DNA of 44,819 nucleotides. Origin: Methylosinus sp. LW4 (GTDB lineage: Bacteria > Pseudomonadota > Alphaproteobacteria > Rhizobiales > Beijerinckiaceae). Below the pieces are notes generated by a model, which did not search any database, was not told where the DNA came from, and worked only from the letters and a program-made list of their open reading frames with translations. The position numbers were made by a program, and so were the translations under genes. The stretch's first letter is position 1. The number at the start of each line of letters is the position of its first letter. This document shows, piece after piece, positions 1 through 7,815 of the stretch. The stretch is taken from positions 174,993-219,811 of the forward strand of contig NZ_KB900627.1 of the NCBI RefSeq assembly GCF_000379125.1, in the 5' to 3' direction.

Positions 1-45
1 TACGACGCGCTGCGCAAAGGTCGGGAGGCGCGCCATGCGTCATAA
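1..45 (+). CDS. istA: IstA transposase C-terminal end (partial, IS21 family)
   Basis: The first frame of the window reads 14 codons and stops with TAA at 43-45. It overlaps the start of istB by 11 bases, which is the usual istA/istB arrangement in IS21 elements. Only this tail is visible and it holds no domain, so the call rests on position and overlap. Confidence 0.6.
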   Translation, partial: YDALRKGREARHAS

Positions 46-817
46 TCCTGCCGCCGGCGCCATCGTCATCATGCTGCGCAGTCTCAAAATGCACGGCATG
101 GCGCAAGCCGTCAGCGAGCTGACCGAGCAAGGCTCCCCGGCCTTCGAGGCGGCGCTGCCGATCCTGTCGCAACTCTTGAAGGCGGAAACCGCCGACCGGG
201 AGGTGAGATCGATCGCCTACCAGCTCAAATCCGCGCGGTTCCCGAACTATCGCGATCTCGCCGGCTTCGACTTCGCCAGCAGTGAGGTCAACGAGGCGCT
301 CGCGCGCCAGCTTCATCGCTGCGAGTTCCTCGAAGATGCGCATAACGCCGTCCTGGTCGGGGGACCTGGCACGGGCAAGACGCATCTGGCGACAGCAATC
401 GGCGTCCAGGCGATCCAGCATCACAGAAAGCGCGTGCGGTTCTTCTCCACCGTCGAGCTCGTCAACGCGCTCGAAACTGAAAAGCACCAAGGCAAGTCGG
501 GCCAAGTCGCGGCGCGGCTCGTTCATTCCGATCTCGTCATCCTCGATGAGCTCGGCTACCTGCCGTTCAGCGGCTCCGGCGGGGCGCTGCTGTTCCATCT
601 GCTGAGCAAGCTCTACGAGCGGACCAGCGTCATCATCACGACGAATCTGAGCTTCGGCGAATGGGCCGCCGTCTTCGGGGACGCCAAGATGACGACGGCT
701 CTGCTCGATCGCCTCACTCACCGCTGCCACATCCTCGAAACCGGGAACGACAGCTTCCGGTTCAAGGACAGCTCGGCGACGGCGGACAAACCTGCAAAGG
801 AGAAGACCAAAACTTGA
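35..817 (+). CDS. istB: IS21-family helper ATPase IstB
   Basis: 260-residue AAA+ ATPase that assists the IstA transposase in IS21 transposition. The Walker A motif GGPGTGKTH lies near residues 108-116, Walker [13 protein letters not shown] near 169-180, and a TTNLSFGEW sensor motif follows at about 202-210; these are typical of the IstB/DnaC-like group. Length matches the family (about 250-265). The ATG at 35 overlaps the istA tail, consistent with coupled translation. The gene looks intact, so the element could be active if istA is complete upstream of the window. Confidence 0.95.
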   Translation: MRHNPAAGAIVIMLRSLKMHGMAQAVSELTEQGSPAFEAALPILSQLLKAETADREVRSIAYQLKSARFPNYRDLAGFDFASSEVNEALARQLHRCEFLEDAHNAVLVGGPGTGKTHLATAIGVQAIQHHRKRVRFFSTVELVNALETEKHQGKSGQVAARLVHSDLVILDELGYLPFSGSGGALLFHLLSKLYERTSVIITTNLSFGEWAAVFGDAKMTTALLDRLTHRCHILETGNDSFRFKDSSATADKPAKEKTKT

Positions 818-849
818 CGACCGACTGACCCGCAAGCCATCTTCAACCC

Positions 850-899
850 GGGTCAATTCTCAATGGAAATCCTGGGTCAAATCTCGACGGAAATCGACA
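850..899. repeat. IS21 right-end terminal repeats
   Basis: Two near-identical 22-bp direct repeats start at 850 and 874 (24-bp period). Each begins GGGTCAA and ends GGAAATC. Multiple short repeats at the ends are characteristic of IS21-family elements, so the element boundary is probably near 895-900. The left end lies outside the window. From 900 to 1138 I see no supported gene. Confidence 0.65.
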
Positions 900-1138
900 A
901 TCCGGCATGCAGGCGGCGCGAATCTCAGGCTTTCGTATGGAGCGTGAGAACATTGCCAGCGACGCCAAGGGAAAAGGCGCAAGCGGCTCCCACCGCGAGG
1001 CCGAAAGTACCAATGCGCGGGAGAGGGGCGGACTGCTCCGTAGCAGCGACGAAGCGGGTGTAATGCTCGTGGAGCGAAGGGCGAACCATCGCCGTTGCAA
1101 ACGGACCAACCGGCTTCAAGGGCGCGGTTTGAGCCCGA

Positions 1139-2509
1139 TCATCGTATCGGTTGAAATGCGATTTTGAATGTCGCTCCTCCGCCCGGCGTCTCCTCGATCC
1201 AGATACGTCCCCCGAGCTTGTCCAAAAGCTCCTTGGTGATGGCGAGCCCCAATCCCGTTCCCGGAAGGGCGTCGCTCTTCCGCCAAAATGGTTCGAAGGC
1301 CGTCGCCTGATCGGACGGCGAGAGCCCCTCCCCATGGTCGATCACCTCGACGACAGCATCAGAACCAACCCGCACGAGCACTGTTCCTCCAATCGGCTCG
1401 GCTCGCAAGGCGTTGTCGACGATATTTGCGATGACGCATTCGACCGCGCGAAGATTGCCTCTGACTTTCGGAGAAGGATCGCTTGCCTCGAACTCGATGG
1501 AGCGTTCGCACCGCAATGCGAGCAGGACATGACGGGATACGATCTGACGAACGGCCTCGGCGAGATCGATGATCTGATCGAGTGGAAGCTGGCTTTCGGC
1601 CAAACGAGACGCGACGAGCATCTGCTCGACCACCACTTGCAGCCGACCGGCGTCGCGCAGGAGATCGCTCTTGAATGTAGGGGTGTCTTCCCTATCCTCT
1701 ATGCGCGCGCGCAGGATCGCCAGGGGCGTGCGCAGCTCATGCGCGGCGTTCGCGAAATAGCGACGCAGTCGGGTCGCGCTGGCGTCGAGGCGCGACAGCG
1801 CCTCGTTGACGGCTCTGACAAGCGGCGCCGCCTCCGAGGGAACGTCTGTGGTCGAAAGACGCGCGTCGAGCGATTCCAAATCGATGCGCGAGGCTTCCTG
1901 TGACAAGGAGCGCAGAGGAGCCAATCCACGCCGCACGGCGAACCAGGCCGCTCCGATCGACAGCAGAGTGGTCGAAACTATATCGACCGATGACCATCGG
2001 AATTCATCAGCGACAGCATATAGAAGGTCGATCCATTGAAATTTCTCCCCGTAGACTGCGATTTGAAAAGTTCCATAAGGCGTCTTCTTGGCGTCGGCGT
2101 ATCCGTGAGGGGCCGACGTCAGAGCGGAAGGAAGAGAGAAATGCGTGTGAGTGGAGTTGACTCTGATCGCGCCAGACAGCGTCTCCGCGAGCTCTGGGGA
2201 GGAACCCGGGAGCGCCTCGTATTTTTTTACATCGAAGGCCGCATATTTCAAGTCGGGCGAGCGCTCGAGCTCGGCGCATAGCGCCTCGGTCGGCGCGAGC
2301 CGAATTTGGCCGTCCGCTCCTTCGAACAGCGAGTCGATCACCAGCCGTCCGACTCGATGGACGGCGAAGTCGTCGATGCTCGTATCGACGAACCACAAAT
2401 GGGTCACGCCGAGGCCCATGATCGACAATTGCGCGACGACGAAGGCTATGAACTGCACTGGGACCAGATAGCAAACGACGCGTAGCGCGAGTGAGCGGCC
2501 GATCGTCAT
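1139..2509 (-). CDS. Two-component sensor histidine kinase (TCS-1)
   Basis: 456-residue inner-membrane kinase. TM1 is about residues 8-33, a periplasmic sensor region of about 140 residues follows, and TM2 is about 175-193. A HAMP-like linker leads to HisKA with the phospho-acceptor His257 in AAHELRTPLA. The HATPase domain has an N-box near 362-367, DHGEG at 391-395 and GTGLGLAI at 417-424. The start codon overlaps the stop of the upstream response regulator (ATGA at 2506-2509), so the two are cotranscribed and probably translationally coupled. The pair is a paralogue of the system at 10296-12337; both kinases sit beside a TonB receptor. The ligand is unknown; a metal or siderophore cue is an inference from context. 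Confidence 0.93.
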   Translation of the reverse strand: MTIGRSLALRVVCYLVPVQFIAFVVAQLSIMGLGVTHLWFVDTSIDDFAVHRVGRLVIDSLFEGADGQIRLAPTEALCAELERSPDLKYAAFDVKKYEALPGSSPELAETLSGAIRVNSTHTHFSLPSALTSAPHGYADAKKTPYGTFQIAVYGEKFQWIDLLYAVADEFRWSSVDIVSTTLLSIGAAWFAVRRGLAPLRSLSQEASRIDLESLDARLSTTDVPSEAAPLVRAVNEALSRLDASATRLRRYFANAAHELRTPLAILRARIEDREDTPTFKSDLLRDAGRLQVVVEQMLVASRLAESQLPLDQIIDLAEAVRQIVSRHVLLALRCERSIEFEASDPSPKVRGNLRAVECVIANIVDNALRAEPIGGTVLVRVGSDAVVEVIDHGEGLSPSDQATAFEPFWRKSDALPGTGLGLAITKELLDKLGGRIWIEETPGGGATFKIAFQPIR

Positions 2510-3195
2510 TTCGGTCTCTTGGATGACGCGTCGGTTATCATATACCCCAAGCCTCTGGCCGCGTGAATGAGAACGCCGGCGTTCAGCTCGGTCAGGCGCG
2601 CGCGCAGCCGCGAAGCGAGCTTCGTCAGCGCGTGCTCTTCTATGTCTTCGTCGAGCCCGTAAATCGCCGAAACCAAAGCCTCGCGCGAGACGATGCAGTC
2701 GACACGCCGGATCAGCGCGTCCAGAAGAGCAAGCTCACGGCGAAGCAGCACGACCGGCTCACCACCGACAAAAGCGGTACGCGTCTCTAGGTCGAACGAA
2801 AGCGCGCCGACTTCCACTGGCGGCGCACGCTCGCCTCCGGGCCGTCGCAAGCTCGCGCGAATACGCGCCATCAGCTCCTCTATGGCGAAAGGCTTGACGA
2901 GATAGTCGTCTGCTCCCGCGTCCAATCCCTCGATGCGGCTGTCGATCGCGTCCAGGGCCGTCAGCATCAATATCCGGCTTCCCGGATGCTTGCCCCGAAT
3001 GCGCGCCACCAGGGACAGTCCATCGCCGTCCGGCAGGCGGCGGTCGAGCACGGCAATCGCATAGGATTGCTCGTCCAATGCGGCATCCGCCTCGTGAATC
3101 GTGCCAAAAGTGTCGATGGCGTAGCCCGCCTGTCGAATTCTCTTGGCGACACTGGTCGCCAGTTCCGGTTGATCCTCGACCAATAAGATACGCAT
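2506..3195 (-). CDS. OmpR-family response regulator (TCS-1)
   Basis: 229 residues from the start at 3195 (MRILLVEDQ). This start is chosen because the receiver domain begins immediately there; a longer reading frame to 3324 would add 43 residues with no family similarity. Receiver domain about 1-118, with phospho-acceptor Asp51 in VLDRRLPDGDG and the Lys in YLVKPF. A winged-helix DNA-binding domain occupies about 127-222 and ends in GLGYMI. It is divergent from the DUF2946/TBDR operon at 3449-6274 and is the obvious candidate regulator of it; that link is inference. Confidence 0.93.
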   Translation of the reverse strand: MRILLVEDQPELATSVAKRIRQAGYAIDTFGTIHEADAALDEQSYAIAVLDRRLPDGDGLSLVARIRGKHPGSRILMLTALDAIDSRIEGLDAGADDYLVKPFAIEELMARIRASLRRPGGERAPPVEVGALSFDLETRTAFVGGEPVVLLRRELALLDALIRRVDCIVSREALVSAIYGLDEDIEEHALTKLASRLRARLTELNAGVLIHAARGLGYMITDASSKRPK

Positions 3196-3448
3196 GGGCG
3201 CCGCTCCCAAGATCCCCGGCCCGCGTGAATGGGCCGACCGCCATTCCATAGGGAAGCGTCCAAAAGTTGCAAGAAAGCAATGGCCAGACATCGGTCCTAT
3301 CGTGGACTGTGTCATTTGTATCACGATCGCCGTGAATTTTCGGCTATTCTCGCCGGGTCATCTTCGCAAGACGTTCGTGCCTTATCGTGCGCCGACCGCC
3401 ACCGTGGTCGAGAAGGCCGAATTGATTGTCCTGGAGATTGACCAAAGC

Positions 3449-3880
3449 ATGATGCCAGCGAGGACGACAGGGCGGGAGACCGTGCGCCGTCTGTCCGCGA
3501 ACCGGCTTCGCGTCGTCATCGCTTGTCTCCTGGCCGTCGTGATAGCCCTTCAGGCGCTTGCGGCGATCGGTCTGCCGTTTCGACCCTGGGGCCAGCCGAA
3601 AGGCGATACGGTCCTTCTCGCTTCGGGCGCTTCCATCGCTTGCGCGAAATGGGGGCTCGGCGGCGGCTCCGGCGACACGCGACATCATCTCGACGACTGT
3701 TGCATCCTTTGCGGCGGATGCGACGCCGATTGCGCACCGGCTCTTCTGGTCCTCGCGGACAGCGAGCCTGTCGACACGATCAGCGCCCGATCGTCCCGGA
3801 TTCCTGCTTCCGCGCAAGTCAGACCGCCTGCGGGCTGGGCGAGCGCCTGGTCGTCGCGCGCGCCGCCGCATTTTTCCTGA
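3449..3880 (+). CDS. DUF2946-like small Cys/His-rich membrane or periplasmic protein
   Basis: 143 residues from ATG 3449 (ATG 3452 is also possible). A hydrophobic segment at about 22-43 acts as a signal anchor. It is followed by a cluster HHLDDCCILCGGCDADC and a C-terminus containing SRAPPHF. The CxxC cluster plus a terminal RAPP motif resembles DUF2946 proteins, which from memory often lie beside TonB-dependent copper receptors and PepSY genes in proteobacteria. Here it precedes a TBDR by 84 bp and a PepSY gene follows. A metal-handling role, possibly copper, is an inference. An analogous protein lies at 40721-41110. Confidence 0.7.
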   Translation: MMPARTTGRETVRRLSANRLRVVIACLLAVVIALQALAAIGLPFRPWGQPKGDTVLLASGASIACAKWGLGGGSGDTRHHLDDCCILCGGCDADCAPALLVLADSEPVDTISARSSRIPASAQVRPPAGWASAWSSRAPPHFS

Positions 3881-3964
3881 TCCGATCCATCGAATGGTCC
3901 GAACGGACCGCACTCGCACGATCTCGGTTCAAACGGCCGACAGTGGCCGCATCAGGGACAAATC

Positions 3965-6274
3965 ATGACGCCTTCTCGACTGCTGCGCGGCGTTTCCGCT
4001 GGCGCCTCAACCTTTGTGCTCATGTCCGTCGCGCTCGCCCAAGAGGCGCTGCCGACGATCGACGTCGGCGCGGACAGCGCCGCGCGCGCCAACGCGACCA
4101 CTCCCTCACGGGCTGCTCCGGGCGACGCCCTCGGCAGTCCGAGCTACGCCGCTCCGAATGCGAGCTCGGCGACGAAGACAGACACGCCGATCTTCGTCAC
4201 GCCGGCGTCGATTCAGGTCGTGCCCCGCGCCGTCATCGACGATCGCAAGGCGAGCTTCGTCACGGAGGCGCTCCAGAACGTCAGCGGCGTCTGGTTCGAG
4301 CCGGCGCTCGGCGGGAATGCGGTCTACAATATTCGCGGATTCCGTACCTTCTCGATATTCCGCAATGAGTTGCGCGCCGGCCCAGGCGCATTCTCCTTCC
4401 TGGCGCTCGGGCCTTTGGACACCTCCAATGTCGAGAGCGTCGAAGTGCTCAAGGGTCCCGCCGCCATGCTCTACGGCAAGGGTGATCCTGGCGGCCTGAT
4501 CTCCCTCAACACCAAGAAGCCATTGGCGACGCCGCACTATTCGGTCGAGCAGCAGATCGGCTCGTCTGCGCTGTATCGAACGCTCGTCGACGCCACCGGC
4601 CCGCTGAATGAAGACAAGACGCTGCTCTACCGCTTCACGGGGGCGTTCCAGAGCTATGATTCGACGTCCCGCGACTTCGTCTCCGGGGACGGCTTCGATT
4701 TCGCGGGCGCGGTGACCTGGCGACCTTTCGAGCAGACGGAAGTCACCTATGAGGTCGAGGTCTCCAAGCAGCGATTCAAGCAGGATTCCGGCGTCATGAC
4801 CCTGGGCAATCGGCCGATTGCAATCCCGACAACGCGATACCTTCAAGATCCGAACCAGCCCTACAGCAATTTTCTGACGCTGTTCAACGGCGTCAGCGTC
4901 AAACATAAAATCTACGAGAGCGCCGACACGTCATGGACGTTCAACGGCCGATTCCTCGCCCGAAATTTCAAGGACGATGACATTAATCTCGCCCCGGTCG
5001 ACGGTTTCGCCTATCTCTCCGCTTTCGATCCGGCTAACGGAATCCTGCACCGCAATGTCTTCGCGCAACACTACCACGAGCGCGATTGGGCATGGAACGC
5101 CGACGTGATCGGCAAGTTCGACACGTTCGGCGTCAGGCACGAGCTTCTTCTTGGTTACGACTTCAACAAGGTCACGGGCGACTATCGGACCTATGGTGGC
5201 GGATTTGTCTCCGACCCGGACCTCGACATCAATGTATGGGCGCCCTGGCGCGGCGTTCCGTCTTGGAAATTCAGCCAGGCGAATCTCGACTTCTGGTGCG
5301 CCCAGGTCAACGGCTGCCAGCCCGCCCGGCTCAAGCAACAAAATTCGGGCTTCTATGCGCAAGATCATATCACGCTGTTCGACAGGCTACATATCATCGG
5401 CGGCGGACGGTGGGACTACGCCGTGCATGGCTACGGCTATTCGGACTTCTTCGGAAATTCCCCGACCACGATGGAGCAGGTCAATGTTCCAAAATACGGC
5501 GAGCATGGATTCAGCCCGCGCGCGGGCGTTCTGTTCGAGGCGACGCCGTGGCTCGCTGCGTTCGGAGACTGGTCGAACTCTTTCGGAGTCAACAACGGCA
5601 AGGACGCCAACGGACAACCTCTCCGCCCACAAATCTCCGAGCAATGGGAGGGAGGACTCAAAGGGAAATTCTTCGACGATAGGCTGACGGCGACGCTCGC
5701 CTTCTATCAGCTCACCAAGACGAACATAGCGACGGCGGACCTCAGCACGCTCAACACCTCGATCACCGGAAATGTCCGCAGTCGAGGGATCGAGCTCGAC
5801 ATCTCCGGCCGCATCGACGATCATCTCAGCGTGATCGGCAATTATGCGCATACACGGACAAAGATACTGAAGCTCTCCGATTACAGCTCTGATCTCGGGA
5901 CTTATGTCGACGTCTCCGGGCGTTGGTGGCCGAACGTGCCGCGCAATTCTGGTTCGATCTGGGCGAAATACGACTGGAACGGCTATGCGTCCAGGGAAGG
6001 CGCGAGCTTCGGCCTCGGAGTTCGCTATGTCGACATCCGCCAGGGCGACAACCAAAACACGTTTCAGCTTCCCGCCTACGCCGTCCTCGATGCCATGATA
6101 GGCTACAAATGGAAATACGAAGGAACAAACTGGAACGCCCAGCTCAATTTCAAGAATCTGACCGACACCAGATATTATCAGGGCGCCGATCAATTCACCA
6201 ATTTCGACCCGCGTCTTTCGATCTTCCCCGGCGAACGCTTTCAGGTCATCGGCTCTCTCAAAGTCGAGTATTGA
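3965..6274 (+). CDS. TonB-dependent siderophore-type receptor R1
   Basis: 769-residue outer-membrane receptor. The signal peptide ends near Ala25 (ALA|QEA), followed by a candidate TonB box EALPTIDVGA. The plug domain is about 65-180 and contains the conserved VEVLKGPAAMLYGKGDPGG stretch. The rest is a 22-strand-type beta barrel. Cys445 and Cys451 lie in a short CxxxxxC segment, probably an extracellular-loop disulfide. Domain order and length fit FpvA/FhuE-type receptors. It probably forms an operon with the preceding DUF2946-like gene and the following PepSY gene (ATG 6276, one base after the stop). The substrate cannot be named; a ferric siderophore or copper chelate is likely. Confidence 0.92.
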   Translation: MTPSRLLRGVSAGASTFVLMSVALAQEALPTIDVGADSAARANATTPSRAAPGDALGSPSYAAPNASSATKTDTPIFVTPASIQVVPRAVIDDRKASFVTEALQNVSGVWFEPALGGNAVYNIRGFRTFSIFRNELRAGPGAFSFLALGPLDTSNVESVEVLKGPAAMLYGKGDPGGLISLNTKKPLATPHYSVEQQIGSSALYRTLVDATGPLNEDKTLLYRFTGAFQSYDSTSRDFVSGDGFDFAGAVTWRPFEQTEVTYEVEVSKQRFKQDSGVMTLGNRPIAIPTTRYLQDPNQPYSNFLTLFNGVSVKHKIYESADTSWTFNGRFLARNFKDDDINLAPVDGFAYLSAFDPANGILHRNVFAQHYHERDWAWNADVIGKFDTFGVRHELLLGYDFNKVTGDYRTYGGGFVSDPDLDINVWAPWRGVPSWKFSQANLDFWCAQVNGCQPARLKQQNSGFYAQDHITLFDRLHIIGGGRWDYAVHGYGYSDFFGNSPTTMEQVNVPKYGEHGFSPRAGVLFEATPWLAAFGDWSNSFGVNNGKDANGQPLRPQISEQWEGGLKGKFFDDRLTATLAFYQLTKTNIATADLSTLNTSITGNVRSRGIELDISGRIDDHLSVIGNYAHTRTKILKLSDYSSDLGTYVDVSGRWWPNVPRNSGSIWAKYDWNGYASREGASFGLGVRYVDIRQGDNQNTFQLPAYAVLDAMIGYKWKYEGTNWNAQLNFKNLTDTRYYQGADQFTNFDPRLSIFPGERFQVIGSLKVEY

Positions 6275-6275
6275 A

Positions 6276-6420
6276 ATGATCCGTGCAGCGCTCGTTCGGC
6301 TGCATCGCTGGGCTGGACTCGCCATCGCGGGATTCCTGATCGTCGTGGGTCTGACCGGAAGCCTTCTGGAGTTCTGGAACGAAATCAACCACTGGATCAC
6401 GCCCGCTCTATCCCGGCCCC
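6276..6420 (+). pseudogene. PepSY-associated membrane protein, truncated
   Basis: The first about 45 residues (RLHRWAGLAIAGFLIVVGLT, then a segment ending FWNEINHWITP) are the N-terminal transmembrane helix typical of PepSY-TM proteins that accompany siderophore receptors. After about 6405 the similarity ends abruptly at a perfect inverted repeat, and the reading frame runs on to 6599 in unrelated sequence. Full-length PepSY-TM proteins have about 370-500 residues, so about 90% of the gene is missing. It is placed directly after receptor R1, where an intact copy would be expected. Confidence 0.75.
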
Positions 6421-6435
6421 CACGCCGGGATAGAG
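6406..6435. repeat. Perfect 12-bp inverted repeat at a gene-fusion junction
   Basis: CTCTATCCCGGC at 6406-6417 and its exact complement at 6424-6435 are separated by 6 bases. The hairpin sits exactly where the PepSY coding similarity ends and TBDR similarity begins, so it probably marks or caused the rearrangement. Confidence 0.8.
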
Positions 6436-6900
6436 TTGGACGCGCTGCGCCTCTCCATATGTGGCTCGAACCTCACGCGCGATTATCATCTGTGCGGCTT
6501 CGAGCTGCTGTAGGACGGCATACCGATGAACTATGCCGATGGAGGCGGCGATTTCTACGAGATCGACACCAAATATTTCCGCACGATCGATATCGATAAG
6601 GGCGGCAACGCCCTCTCCTTCGGCTCCTCGATATTGGAAGGCGCAATCAATTTCGCTTCGCCCACGGCCAGTACGGCGCTCGCGCCCAACATGCTCGCGA
6701 TCGACGGCGGCAGCTTCGGCTCCATTCGCGGACAGGCGCAAATCTCGCGCGTCATCGGCGGCTTCGATTTCCTCGTCAACGGAACCTCCTCGCATTCGGA
6801 CGGGTTCCGCACCCATTCGCAATCCGACTATGTGCAGATCAACGGCAATATCGGCTATCGCTTCTCCAGCAATATCGAGACGCGCTTCTACTTCGGCGCA
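6421..6900 (+). pseudogene. TonB-dependent receptor fragment R2 (plug region, FecA-like)
   Basis: In the frame of ATG 6526, with an in-frame TAG at 6511, the translation reads GSNLTRDYHLCGFELL, stop, DGIPMNYADGGGDFYEID, and then a stretch containing GAINFASPT. This is the plug and first barrel strands of a FecA-type receptor, where the segment normally reads RGSNL..YHLRG..LLQDGIP. Both ends are missing, and a stop codon replaces an expected Gln. Similarity fades near 6900 (RFYFGA). The fragment belongs to a different receptor subfamily from R1 and R3. Confidence 0.8.
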
Positions 6901-6972
6901 CCAGCCTCTCTAAACCGACAAACGTCGAGCTTCTTCACAATGCGATTCGAACCCGTCCTCATTGCCTGGATA

Positions 6973-7806
6973 TCAGAAGGACTTCGATTTCGCGAACGCT
7001 TCACGGCCGAGCCGATCGGCGGAGGCCCGGAACCCGGCGAACATTTCTTCCATCATCGTTCTGACAGCCGCAGGCGCCCGTTCCGGCTGGCCGGCGTCGA
7101 AGGGCGGCTCGGGCGCATATTGCGCGATGAGCTGCACGCTTTCGGCGTAAGTGCGGTCGCGCAATTCGCCGACCAGCGCCAGAGCGAAATCGAGGCCCGC
7201 CGTCACGCCCTCCGCAGTGATGCGATTGCGATCACGCACGAAGCGGCCGGGCGTCGGCGTCGCGCCGAAAATCGGCAGCAGCGACTTCGCCGACCAATGC
7301 GAGGTCGCGCGATAGCCGTCCAGCAGGCCCGCCGCGCCGAGCAGCAGCGAGCCCGTGCAGACCGATGTGACATATTTCGCGCGCGCGCCGCGACTCTTCA
7401 GGAAGCGCAATGTCGCCTCGTCCTGCATCGCGGCGAGTGTGCCGGAGGCGCCGCCGGGCACGCAGAGAATATCGAGATCGAGCGGCGCATCGTCGAAGCT
7501 CGCGTCCGGCGTGAGCGTCAGTCCCGTGTCGCTGACGACGGGCGTCTTGCTCTTGGCGATTACGAAAGCCGTCGCGCCCATCAGCCCGGTGAGCATGTAA
7601 TGCGGGCCGATCATGTCGAGCGCGGTGAACTCGGGATAGATCAGAAAGCCGATCTTCTCATTGCCGGACCACGAGGCCGGCATGTTCGACATATCGTGAT
7701 CGGCCGTGACCTTCTGCGCCGCGCGCGCCTCGAGCGCGCCGCCGGCGACGAGCGCGGCGAACGCCGCCAAAGCTTCGCCGAAACGGCGGCGATCGAGCGT
7801 ATTCAA
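6973..7806 (-). CDS. DJ-1/PfpI-fold isonitrile-hydratase-like protein with Tat-type signal
   Basis: 277 residues. The N-terminus DRRRFGEALAAFAALVAGG followed by ALEARA resembles a twin-arginine signal. The DJ-1/PfpI domain occupies about 50-230, with nucleophile Cys150 in YVTSVCTGSLLLGAAGLLDG and RATSHW at 166-171. The blocks around the nucleophile, ITAEGVTAGLDFAL and QYAPEPPFDAG closely match remembered sequences of Pseudomonas isonitrile hydratase (InhA), which hydrates isonitriles to N-formamides. That enzyme is about 228 residues and cytoplasmic, so the extra exported N-terminus is unusual. It starts 10 bp after the TBDR stop with a strong GGAGGGG ribosome site, so it is in one operon with receptor R3. 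Enzymatic activity is inferred. Confidence 0.82.
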   Translation of the reverse strand: MNTLDRRRFGEALAAFAALVAGGALEARAAQKVTADHDMSNMPASWSGNEKIGFLIYPEFTALDMIGPHYMLTGLMGATAFVIAKSKTPVVSDTGLTLTPDASFDDAPLDLDILCVPGGASGTLAAMQDEATLRFLKSRGARAKYVTSVCTGSLLLGAAGLLDGYRATSHWSAKSLLPIFGATPTPGRFVRDRNRITAEGVTAGLDFALALVGELRDRTYAESVQLIAQYAPEPPFDAGQPERAPAAVRTMMEEMFAGFRASADRLGREAFAKSKSF

Positions 7807-7815
7807 TGGCCCCTC

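Noticed and set aside
925..1089. 54-codon minus frame with a hydrophobic stretch (GTFGLAVGAACAFSLGVAGN)
   Set aside because: No ribosome site, no family resemblance, and it lies in the short gap between the IS21 end and the kinase. Could be chance; not reported as a gene.
3196..3324. N-terminal extension of the TCS-1 response regulator
   Set aside because: The 43 extra residues have no receiver-domain similarity and would overlap the divergent promoter region; the start at 3195 is preferred.
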